From a virus, in the IMG/VR virus record IMGVR_UViG_3300050120_000434, positions 1 through 46,879 of that record: a stretch of 46,879 nucleotides of DNA; one strand, written 5' to 3'. This document shows positions 1 through 7,826 of this stretch, piece after piece (position 1 is the stretch's first letter; each line of letters starts with the position of its first letter). The notes beneath the pieces are model-generated. The model had not been told where the DNA came from, did no database searches, and saw only the letters and a list, made by a program, of their open reading frames with translations. The translations under genes were made by a program, and so were the position numbers.

Positions 1-1218
1 ATGTACAATTTTTCAAGCAAACTGTGGTTTAACCCGAGAGCGGTTAATATGGCCACAGGTGAAGCTTCTGTTTACCTGCAGGTAGTACTGAATGGTAAGC
101 ATGGTGAATTTTCTTTAAAATTTAAATGGCCGTCTAAAAAGATCGACCTGGTTAATAGTGTGCTGTTGGCGAGGTTTAAGGATGATAAGCAAGCTGCTGA
201 TCATAACTTGTTTATTATGCGGGAACGTGCCAGGCATAATGAAATCGTATTTGATTACAGGTACAAACGCCAGTATATTGATATTCCCATTTTCAGACGC
301 GAGCTAAGTGTGTTTGACTCAAGGGAATCGTTTTCTGCTTATATGGAAAGGGAAATTGTGGCCAGATTTAATAAAAAAGAAATTGATCTTAAAACAAAGC
401 AGAACGCAATGGCGGCATACCACTTACTCATCCAATATGATAAAACTGCTTTGTTTAATAATATTAATTTGAAGTGGATGAAGGCGCTAAAGCAATATCT
501 GCAAAATACAGAATACAAGCCTGGTAAAAAATATACACCTGGCACCATTTGGACGCGCATCAAAGAGGTTAAAACGTATTTGATTTTAGCCAATAAAGAA
601 CCAACGCTGCGGGTACATACCGAGGTATTGGAGTTCCCTAATCCCAAACCACCTACCGAAACTACTTACTGTAATGAAGATGAGGTTAGGCGCCTGATGA
701 TCGTTAACAGATCTGGCGAGCTTACGATCACACAAAAGCAGGTATTGAGTGCTTTTCTTTTCGCATGCTTTACAGGCCTGCGGATCTCGGATGTTTACCG
801 GGTTAATTACTCCTGGATAATAACACCCGGGTATCTCGACTTTATACCCAAAAAGAACTTAAAAAAGGGCAAGAAACTACATATAGCTATTATGCCCATG
901 GCGCAACTGTTTATCCAAAAGATGGCCGGAAACTATTTTGAACTGCCGACGGAAGCGGAATATAACCGGTCGTTAAAAGAGATCGCTATTAAGGCTGAGA
1001 TCAATAAGCGGCTGACAAGCCACGTAGGACGGCATACTTATGGCTACTTATACATGACAAAGGTTGGTAACATTTACGGCTTGCAGAAAGCCCTGGGACA
1101 TTCTAAATTAGAAACTACCGAGCGGTATGCGCACTTAGATGACGAGTATCAAACGGCCAGTGCAAAAACTATCCAGGGAGACTTTGAAGATCTACTCCCT
1201 GGTAAGTTCGAGTTTTAA
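1..1218 (+). CDS. int: Tyrosine recombinase (phage integrase)
   Basis: Site-specific recombinase of 405 aa, expected to integrate and excise the prophage by strand exchange between attP and attB. The N-terminal ~100 residues look like the arm-binding region typical of Bacteroidota integrases. A SAM-like core-binding domain follows (about 105-210), then the catalytic domain. The catalytic set is complete: Arg261 in TGLRISD, a Lys in the 284-291 lysine cluster, His341 and Arg344 in HVGRH, His367 in LGHSKLETT and the nucleophile Tyr376 in ERYAHL. The first ATG is the first base of the window, so a slightly longer upstream start and any attL site would be out of view. It is the only plus-strand gene before 31.8 kb, and a hairpin terminator follows it. 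Assignment to this prophage rests on position. Confidence 0.93.
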   Translation: MYNFSSKLWFNPRAVNMATGEASVYLQVVLNGKHGEFSLKFKWPSKKIDLVNSVLLARFKDDKQAADHNLFIMRERARHNEIVFDYRYKRQYIDIPIFRRELSVFDSRESFSAYMEREIVARFNKKEIDLKTKQNAMAAYHLLIQYDKTALFNNINLKWMKALKQYLQNTEYKPGKKYTPGTIWTRIKEVKTYLILANKEPTLRVHTEVLEFPNPKPPTETTYCNEDEVRRLMIVNRSGELTITQKQVLSAFLFACFTGLRISDVYRVNYSWIITPGYLDFIPKKNLKKGKKLHIAIMPMAQLFIQKMAGNYFELPTEAEYNRSLKEIAIKAEINKRLTSHVGRHTYGYLYMTKVGNIYGLQKALGHSKLETTERYAHLDDEYQTASAKTIQGDFEDLLPGKFEF

Positions 1219-1239
1219 AAGCCGGTTTAAGCCGGCTTT
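1218..1239 (+). terminator. Terminator after the integrase
   Basis: AAAGCCGG, a 6-nt loop, then CCGGCTTT forms a perfect 8-bp stem that overlaps the integrase stop codon. The U-run is short (three T). It may also limit antisense readthrough from the converging 1263-1784 gene. Confidence 0.6.
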
Positions 1240-1262
1240 GGCAATAGTATAATTAAGGGGAA

Positions 1263-1784
1263 TTATAGCGCTAAAAGTTTCTTTTTTTGAGCATCGTATT
1301 CTTCTTGAGTAATCGCGCCTGCGTCAAGTAGTTTTTTCAACTTTCCAATTTGATCGGCAACGTCAATTTTCTGAACTGGTGCGTTTATTTGTTTAGGGTC
1401 ATAACCTGGAATAACAATCTCACCAGATTCAATGGCTGGTTCAAGTTCAACTATTGTGTTAGCAAGTCCACCAACATTTATAACCGTCCAGTATTTAATT
1501 CCGGTGCGGTCACTTTCGAGCTTCTTGAAAAACTTAATAACAACTTGTGAGCCGCCTAATCCTTTTGGCAATGATTGTTGTGGAGTCCCCCAAAAACCAT
1601 TTGGAGGTGTATAAATAAACTTAAAATCACCATTAGGATTAGTGCCATAACCAACTTTCAATGTGTCCCCTTCGTGAAACACGCCATATTTAATAGTTAA
1701 AGGCCCTTTAATTTTGGAGCCACCTATTTGAGCGTTAGACAAAAATGGAATTATAATAAAAATTAGCAGTAGTATTTTTTTCAT
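1263..1784 (-). CDS. Secreted SHOCT-domain protein
   Basis: A 173-aa protein with a clear N-terminal signal peptide: MKKILLLIFIIIPF followed by a small-residue cleavage region near SNAQ (about residue 18). The middle (25-130) is beta-rich with several Gly/Pro and is not recognised. The last ~30 residues, with KKLLDAGAITQEEYDAQKKK, are a SHOCT motif, a short C-terminal helical module seen on many unrelated bacterial proteins and thought to mediate oligomerisation. It faces the integrase and has its own promoter at 1803-1835, so it is not part of the late operon. It may be a lysogenic-conversion (moron) gene acting in the periplasm or at the surface; that role is inference. Confidence 0.8.
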   Translation of the reverse strand: MKKILLLIFIIIPFLSNAQIGGSKIKGPLTIKYGVFHEGDTLKVGYGTNPNGDFKFIYTPPNGFWGTPQQSLPKGLGGSQVVIKFFKKLESDRTGIKYWTVINVGGLANTIVELEPAIESGEIVIPGYDPKQINAPVQKIDVADQIGKLKKLLDAGAITQEEYDAQKKKLLAL

Positions 1785-1802
1785 GTTATAAGGTTTAAGG
1801 CA

Positions 1803-1835
1803 TAAATATATAATAATAAAAAATAAAAGCCCAAA
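1803..1835 (-). promoter_or_regulatory. Bacteroidota-type promoter of the SHOCT gene
   Basis: On the minus strand, TTTG (1835-1832), a 21-bp spacer and TATATTTA (1810-1803) match the Bacteroidota sigma-A consensus (TTTG, ~20, TAnnTTTG) with one mismatch. The predicted start near 1797 leaves a leader of about 13 nt before the ATG at 1784. Confidence 0.6.
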
Positions 1836-1841
1836 TCAACT

Positions 1842-1930
1842 GTTACACTGTGTTTTTTGTTACAAGTCGCCTTAACTTATTGAAGCTAAAAATATTAAGC
1901 AGTAACAATACGGGTAACAAATGCAGTAAC
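1842..1930. repeat. Left cluster of GTTAC/GTAAC motifs
   Basis: Five copies of GTTAC or its complement GTAAC lie in 89 bp: 1842, 1859, 1902, 1914 and 1926 (first base). Each is part of (T/A/G)GTAACA read on one strand or the other. The same motif is clustered at 30785-30996. Next to the integrase these could be arm-type or regulator binding sites. Confidence 0.55.
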
Positions 1931-1941
1931 AAAATAAAAAA

Positions 1942-1964
1942 CCCGGCGCCTATAAGCAACCGGG
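1942..1964 (-). terminator. Terminator of the late operon
   Basis: On the minus strand CCCGG ... CCGGG, with an inner GC/GC pair, is followed at once by TTTTTTATT. This is an intrinsic terminator 33 bp after the tape-measure stop, where the late transcription unit should end. Confidence 0.75.
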
Positions 1965-1996
1965 ATATAATTAACTAAATGTGAACTCAAATATAG

Positions 1997-4900
1997 TTAA
2001 TAGGTAGCATCATCTTTAATCTGTGCAACTTTCCGGTTATTTTCATTGAACTGAGCCATACTAAGGATGACCTTTTGATCCTTTATTGCTTTGGTGTTTA
2101 ATTGCATTTCGGCAAGCAATGGGCTTAAATCGATTCCTGGTGTTTGTGCTGCAGCAATTGGCGATCCTGTAGAACCACCGGCTGCAAAGGCGCGTTTATC
2201 CTGTCGAGCGCTCTCCAGCATTCCAATCACGTTGGCATAACGGGGGCTTTTTACCATCCAGTTTGGCGCTATCCATTCTTTACCAGCCTCACCGGCCATA
2301 ATAGGGCGACCTGATGCTGAATTCGTGAATACTGTTGGCTGGCCAACATAGCCGGCAGGATCCTCATCTGTTAAACCACCACCAGCAAAGGCCGGTGGTT
2401 TTTGGGATGCTGCGGTTGCTAATTGAACTGCTGTTTCAACTACTATTCCTGGAATGACAAATGAACCCAATGGCCCAACCTGGGCGAGTGCCTTTACAAC
2501 GGCTAATGCGCCGTTGATTACGATTTGTTCTTCAGACGCTAATTGATCAGCTTTCCATGCCTGTAATTTTACTTCAGCTTCTTTTTGGGCATAAGTGGCA
2601 TTAATGGTGGCCTTTTGACCTTGTGTAAGCCCAACAACATTTAACTCGGCTGTTTTTTGGGCTTCCAGTGTTTTAATCTGTGCATCTGTGTCAGCCTGTC
2701 TGTTTTTGGAAGTGATAGAAAATATTTCGTTTGCTGTCTTCTGGGCAGCCTCAATTTCAAAATCTTCTATCTTTTGTGTTTGTTCCTGCTGTTTCTTTAT
2801 TGCAGGATCATCAGCTTTGGCATCTGCTATAGCTTTAGTTTTGCCGGCTAATATTAAAGCTTCAGCATCTTTAAAGGCTTGTGTGGCCTGGAGTTCTAAG
2901 CTGTATTTCTTTTTTAGGTTGACGAGCTGTTGATCCCAATCGGCAGCAATTTTATTCAGCCTTACTTTTTGCTTATCCGCATCAGATATTGCGCCCTCAT
3001 CCTTTAATTTTTGGATCTCATCCTGTAAACTTTTTGCTTCCGATATTTTGGCGTTTGTAATATCTGTTTGCCGTGCTGCCTCAATGGTGATCTGCTCCCG
3101 ATAGTCACTCCCTGCCGCTTTAGCCTTAGCATCATAAAACTCATTTATTTTATCCAGTTGCTTCTGCAGTTCCGTAGCATGAACATCGGTTAGTGTTTGC
3201 TGAAATTTTACAATCTGATCGTTTAGATCTTGTTCCTGTCTTTCACGAATAGCATTGGTTGAAGCCTGTTTATCAATTATAAGCTTATCAATGTTAGCCT
3301 GGATCGCTGTTCTTTCAGCTTGTGTGGATTTTTTATTTTGCTGAAGTTTTTTGAGGCCAGCTGTTTGTTTAGCTATTTCGGCATCATATTTATCTGAATC
3401 AGCTTTAACCTCTTTATCATTTGCCGCTAACTTTTCAGTAAGTTCACTTGCATTAAATGCCCTGGCTTGCTCAATCAAACTGGCATATAGTTCCTTTGCC
3501 TTTTGTGCTTGTGATTCAGCTTTAGCCTGGTCAGCTAATGAAGGCCCGGATTTAGGTGTAACCACTATCCCAAGTGTATCGTCCTTTTCCTTTTTTAAGC
3601 GGTCTATCTCCGTTTGATCATTTGCCTTTTTATCAGGGTTCTTTTCTGCAGCTTTTAATTTTTCAACCGCTGCAATCTCTTTATCAATATCAGCTACTCG
3701 TTGTTGTGTAACCTTATTTTGATAAACAGCGTTGGCGCCCATTAGGTCAGCTTCCTCTTTAAAGCTGTCTTCGATACGCTTGCGGCCGTCTAATATTAAA
3801 GTTAGATCGCCGCGTGCCTGGGCTTCTTTGGATGATCCGGATGTGGTACCGGCGAACGTACCTTGGCCGGCAGACATATTCGCCATTTTTGATTCTTCGG
3901 CAAATTGTGTGGCTGCTAAATTCTTTACCTGCGCATCCGTTAATTTGGCTAATTCTGTCGCCGATAAGCCCGAGGCCTTAGCAACCCTTTCCCTGGCATC
4001 TGCTTCATCTTTTATAGCTTTAGTCCGGTCCTCCTGGATAGTTTTTAATTTATCTTCATTAGCGGCCATGAATATTTTTAGCCGGTACTGATCATTTGCA
4101 GCGGAAAGCCTCCGAGTCAATAATTCGTTAGCCGCATCTTCGGCTTTGATATTCCCTAAAAAATCCGGGTATTTTGCCTGCAGTTCAGCGATCAGCTGAT
4201 TCCTGATCGTCTGATTTTGATTGGTTGAAATGATAGCGCCTACCAGACTATTTAAACCTTCCTCTTCTTCCTTTAATTTTTCGGGTAATGACGTATTAAC
4301 GGCTTTATCCAGCCATTCCAGGAAAGGAGCCATTACACCGGCCATCGCAGCCTTGCCCCGGATCATCATTCTACCGAACCCTTCGGAGATACTATCTATT
4401 ACTGTGGCTTGTTTTTGCAGAGTACCTACGTCAGTCTGCGCCATTGCCTGCGCCACACCGCCAAATTCTTTACTTAAAGCTGCCAATATTACTTTTTGGG
4501 CATCCATCATCCGGTTGCTATCCATAAAGTTTTTGATCTGCGCCTTTTGCGCATCGGAGAAATCAACACCAACTTTACGCAATTGCGCCATTCCTTTGAT
4601 GGGATCATTCAGCGCCTTGCCAACCTGCTCAGATGTTTTCTGAATGGTATCCATGCTCACGGTGCCCTGGTTAAGGGCTGCGGTCATATCCACAATGGCC
4701 GGCATGGCCTCCTGGAATATTTTACCACGTACATTGGTAAACGTGAGCAACATTTCTTGCCCCTTGGTGATTACTTTACTTTGAACGCCATACATCCCGC
4801 TCATGGATGATGACATTTTATCCAGACCTTCTTTGGTTTGGCCAGCAACGCCCCCTGTTGATTTTAGAACAGCATCTAATTGCGCTTCAGCTTTTACCTG

Positions 4901-5305
4901 CGCTGTATAAGCAGCTTCTGCTTCGTTCCAAACATCTTTAATGCCCTCTATCGCAGAACGTACGCCTAAGCCAATAATAGTACCAATGGTTACTTTCTCA
5001 ACCAGTTCCTTGATCTCACCGAAACCTTCTTTATAATCTGAGAAGAACCCACCCGATTCATCCCTGAGCTGCTTCATGGCGGCGCCCAGGTTGTTGGCTT
5101 CGTTTTTGATAAGTTGCAGGTTGGCAGCGCCAAGCTTCCACTTCTCCATTGCAGCGTTGTACTCGTCGGATCCAACCTTAAGGCTGTCCAGATCGCGGCG
5201 CAGGCTTTGCACATTTTGCGAAAGTTCTTTTGTGGTGCCAATCGCGGGCTTACCGTCGATATAAATACTGGCATGTATGGATTTTGGGGCTTCTCCTGCG
5301 GGCAT
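1997..5305 (-). CDS. Tail tape measure protein
   Basis: At 1102 aa this is the longest protein of the window. It is predominantly alpha-helical, with long coiled-coil stretches rich in Ala, Lys, Gln and Glu (about 380-900), a hydrophobic stretch near residues 100-115 (TIGTIIGLGVRSAIEG) and a C-terminal Gly-rich FAGGG / AGEAGKEWIAP region. All are hallmarks of siphovirus tape measures, which set tail length and are carried to the host envelope. At the usual ~0.15 nm per residue the tail would be about 165 nm. It follows the gp10-like gene with a 2-base gap and is the last gene of the late operon. No separate muramidase domain was recognised inside it. Confidence 0.92.
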   Translation of the reverse strand: MPAGEAPKSIHASIYIDGKPAIGTTKELSQNVQSLRRDLDSLKVGSDEYNAAMEKWKLGAANLQLIKNEANNLGAAMKQLRDESGGFFSDYKEGFGEIKELVEKVTIGTIIGLGVRSAIEGIKDVWNEAEAAYTAQVKAEAQLDAVLKSTGGVAGQTKEGLDKMSSSMSGMYGVQSKVITKGQEMLLTFTNVRGKIFQEAMPAIVDMTAALNQGTVSMDTIQKTSEQVGKALNDPIKGMAQLRKVGVDFSDAQKAQIKNFMDSNRMMDAQKVILAALSKEFGGVAQAMAQTDVGTLQKQATVIDSISEGFGRMMIRGKAAMAGVMAPFLEWLDKAVNTSLPEKLKEEEEGLNSLVGAIISTNQNQTIRNQLIAELQAKYPDFLGNIKAEDAANELLTRRLSAANDQYRLKIFMAANEDKLKTIQEDRTKAIKDEADARERVAKASGLSATELAKLTDAQVKNLAATQFAEESKMANMSAGQGTFAGTTSGSSKEAQARGDLTLILDGRKRIEDSFKEEADLMGANAVYQNKVTQQRVADIDKEIAAVEKLKAAEKNPDKKANDQTEIDRLKKEKDDTLGIVVTPKSGPSLADQAKAESQAQKAKELYASLIEQARAFNASELTEKLAANDKEVKADSDKYDAEIAKQTAGLKKLQQNKKSTQAERTAIQANIDKLIIDKQASTNAIRERQEQDLNDQIVKFQQTLTDVHATELQKQLDKINEFYDAKAKAAGSDYREQITIEAARQTDITNAKISEAKSLQDEIQKLKDEGAISDADKQKVRLNKIAADWDQQLVNLKKKYSLELQATQAFKDAEALILAGKTKAIADAKADDPAIKKQQEQTQKIEDFEIEAAQKTANEIFSITSKNRQADTDAQIKTLEAQKTAELNVVGLTQGQKATINATYAQKEAEVKLQAWKADQLASEEQIVINGALAVVKALAQVGPLGSFVIPGIVVETAVQLATAASQKPPAFAGGGLTDEDPAGYVGQPTVFTNSASGRPIMAGEAGKEWIAPNWMVKSPRYANVIGMLESARQDKRAFAAGGSTGSPIAAAQTPGIDLSPLLAEMQLNTKAIKDQKVILSMAQFNENNRKVAQIKDDATY

Positions 5306-5307
5306 TG

Positions 5308-5739
5308 TTAGTCGATTAAAACACGTTGAATATTGAGCATGATCTTTTGGCCGTGATAGCTGGCCACGATTTCGGATAGTTGCGGGAAGGCGGCTTCTAT
5401 TACTGGGTTAAACCAAGGCTTTGGCTGGCGTTGGCCGCTACCAATTTTACCCATGGAGCTTTGGTTGGTGTTGCGCTTCCCTCCTGTCGCTGTAGTATAT
5501 TTCCCGGATTTAAAACCGCCATAACCACGGCCGGCGCCTTTATGCACAAATACCATGTAATAGGGAAATGTGAAGGCAATACGGCTCGCTTCCCCGTAGT
5601 ATTTTTTAGTTGCTCCGGAAAGATTGTTGTAGCCAGGGCCGATGTTGAGCACCAGGCGCAGCACCTCGTTTCGTAGTTTGCGGGTGCTGTCTCGGGTCCA
5701 GCCGCTAACGTCCTGGTTATACTGATCAACTAACGACAT
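5308..5739 (-). CDS. HK97 gp10-like tail completion protein
   Basis: A 143-aa basic protein with the layout of the HK97 gp10 / minor tail family: an N-terminal helix (KLRNEVLRLVLNI), a central Gly/Lys-rich segment and PKPWFNPVIEAAFPQL near the C-terminus. The last resembles the conserved RPFxxPAl segment of that family. Such proteins complete the tail or the head-tail joint. It sits directly upstream of the tape measure and has a TGTCGTTTA element 46 nt before its ATG, so it may open the last late transcript. The family call is by pattern only. Confidence 0.65.
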   Translation of the reverse strand: MSLVDQYNQDVSGWTRDSTRKLRNEVLRLVLNIGPGYNNLSGATKKYYGEASRIAFTFPYYMVFVHKGAGRGYGGFKSGKYTTATGGKRNTNQSSMGKIGSGQRQPKPWFNPVIEAAFPQLSEIVASYHGQKIMLNIQRVLID

Positions 5740-5794
5740 CGCTTTTTAATTAGGAAAGCTAAAATCGTTGAGGAGTGCCGAGTGGTAAACGACA
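5740..5794 (-). promoter_or_regulatory. Late promoter P-late1 (TGTCGTTTA element)
   Basis: TGTCGTTTA at 5794-5786 (minus) is followed after 19 nt by GATTTTAG, a -7-like box (nAnnTTnG). It drives the gp10-like gene, with 46 nt to the ATG. It is the only copy whose spacing predicts a short leader (about 15 nt). Confidence 0.6.
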
Positions 5795-5803
5795 GGCTAA
5801 GTT

Positions 5804-7825
5804 TTAAAAAAATATGGTATAATTATCAATAAAGGCCGTATCCGTTAATTGCACCTGCACATCTACATAATAGTAACCGGTTGCCCGGATGAACGGCAGG
5901 CGTTGCCCACGGTACACCATGTATTGCGGTACGCCCTGGCTAATGCGGAACTGGATGAGTGTGGTGCCAGGGCCTTCGTTTTGCAGGGCGTACACGGTTG
6001 ATATGCTGCCGCCGGCGCCTTTAATATTGGCTGGTATCAGGATTGGTGCAACGGTAAATAAGTGCGAACCAACGTCCCAGGTTACCGCGCTGATGTTTAC
6101 CTGGGTAATGCCGTGAATCAACGGATCAAAATAAGCTTTAACGTGAGCCATTGAATGCACTATATCATCGCCATCTACCGTTTGCAACGTTGTGGGTAGT
6201 GTATTGATCACGGCCGGGGTTACTACGTTATAGGTTAGTGTACGCACGTAAATTTTGCAGGGCACCAGCTCGTCGGTAGCGCCCATATCGTAACTCAGCT
6301 GCTCCATAATAAAGTAGGTGTAATTGTAGCCGGCTGTTTTAAAGCAGTATTTACCGGTGGTTTTCAGGGTCGACAAAACAGCCGGCGGGATATTGGCATA
6401 AATAATCAGCCTTTTGCTATCATTCAGAAACTGGTAATATTTCAGGTCGTCGGCACCCAGTTGTACCGGTTGCGAGGTTGGATAAGAGTTGCCGGGCGTG
6501 ATCTCGTTAAAACCGGTGTACTCCATCAGGCGCAGCGGCCAGTTATTTTTGGTTGATGCGTCGTTTGGGTCGGTATAGCTAATATCGGGCGGCAGTTGGC
6601 TGTTGTTGAACGGCGGGTCGGGCGTGCTGAAAAGTGCGGCATCCTGGCAAATAACGGATTGATTAACCGCGCATGATACCGCGCCGGTGATGCCTGATCC
6701 GTCGTGAATTATTTGATTGGTGGTAGCGCAATCCAGCTCTACCGCGTCGCTGCCATCGCCAACCTGTATTTCGTACAATGGTGGGTAAGTCATGTCGGCG
6801 CCCACTTCTACCTGGAACGATACATCTTGCTGATCGGTTTTTAAACTGACTGTATAGCCTGTTTGATCGGGCAATTCCTGTTCTAAAGTATTGGTGACGT
6901 ATGGCGTTAGATCAACCACATCCAGGCTATCGCTAATTCCCTGGAACGATTCGACCGTCATTTCCTGCGTAGTTACATTGAAATCGAATATCAGGTGCAG
7001 CCGGTCCCGCAAAAATTTAAATAAATCAGTGATCAGGATGTTTGGCAGGTACTGGGCCATTTGTTCTACCTGCCATACGTCTAATGATTCGCCACCTTGC
7101 CGGGTATAGATACAATAATTGGTAAATTTAGGATCCGAAAAGAAACCGCCAACCGGGTTAAAGCCTAAGTATTTGGCTACCTGCTTAATTACGTAGCTTA
7201 ATTTAAAAAACGGCGAAGTAGCATACAGGCTGATACTCACACCAAGATCGGAGCGGTCGAGCGTGAAACCTTTCTCCGTCAGATCGAAATTATTGACAAA
7301 GCCCGTCATGATGTAAAATTCCGTACCGGGCGGTACAGGCAAAGCAATGTAACCCGGATTATACACTGGGAAAAACACATAATTGAACTTATCCGGGTTT
7401 TTAGCGGTGTCGAGTAGATGGGCCTCAAAGTCGGCCTGGTTGGTAAACGATGGATAAGTCTCTTCTGTAATGATCTCGGTTAGCCGGATATTGGCCAGCA
7501 GCGCCGTAATGGTGGTTAAATTAAGCTCCAAATTATATTCAAACCCATCGGTACCGATGCGGTACTTAATATTACCGTTTAAAAACAGATCGCCGCCGGC
7601 AAACATTTGGATAGGGAAAACATAAGCCGTATTACTGGCCTCAACCAGGTGGCCAAGCCCAAAAAAAGCTTTGTTGTTATCGGTTAAGCCAGCAACGCCG
7701 GCATAGCTCACATCCTGCAGTAAATCGTTGGTATCGTTAAACAGGGGGCTGTTTTTTTCAATGGTGATCACATTGGTAGGATCCAACTCTAATATCAGGC
7801 CCTGGGCGTTTTGGATCTTGATCAT
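5804..7825 (-). CDS. Probable tail hub / tail-associated protein
   Basis: A 673-aa protein between the fibre gene and the gp10/tape-measure pair. It opens with MIKIQNAQGLILELDP, a beta-rich start like those of distal-tail proteins. The middle (about 165-330) has segments such as GFTLDRSDLGVSISLY and LSYVIKQVAKYLGF, and the C-terminal 150 residues are beta-rich. I recognise the type from Bacteroidota prophages, where a large beta-rich protein sits next to the tape measure, but not a named family. A tail-tip role (Dit/Tal-like) is inferred from position. It is separated by one base from the upstream fibre gene, so they are co-transcribed. Confidence 0.5.
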   Translation of the reverse strand: MIKIQNAQGLILELDPTNVITIEKNSPLFNDTNDLLQDVSYAGVAGLTDNNKAFFGLGHLVEASNTAYVFPIQMFAGGDLFLNGNIKYRIGTDGFEYNLELNLTTITALLANIRLTEIITEETYPSFTNQADFEAHLLDTAKNPDKFNYVFFPVYNPGYIALPVPPGTEFYIMTGFVNNFDLTEKGFTLDRSDLGVSISLYATSPFFKLSYVIKQVAKYLGFNPVGGFFSDPKFTNYCIYTRQGGESLDVWQVEQMAQYLPNILITDLFKFLRDRLHLIFDFNVTTQEMTVESFQGISDSLDVVDLTPYVTNTLEQELPDQTGYTVSLKTDQQDVSFQVEVGADMTYPPLYEIQVGDGSDAVELDCATTNQIIHDGSGITGAVSCAVNQSVICQDAALFSTPDPPFNNSQLPPDISYTDPNDASTKNNWPLRLMEYTGFNEITPGNSYPTSQPVQLGADDLKYYQFLNDSKRLIIYANIPPAVLSTLKTTGKYCFKTAGYNYTYFIMEQLSYDMGATDELVPCKIYVRTLTYNVVTPAVINTLPTTLQTVDGDDIVHSMAHVKAYFDPLIHGITQVNISAVTWDVGSHLFTVAPILIPANIKGAGGSISTVYALQNEGPGTTLIQFRISQGVPQYMVYRGQRLPFIRATGYYYVDVQVQLTDTAFIDNYTIFF

Positions 7826-7826
7826 G

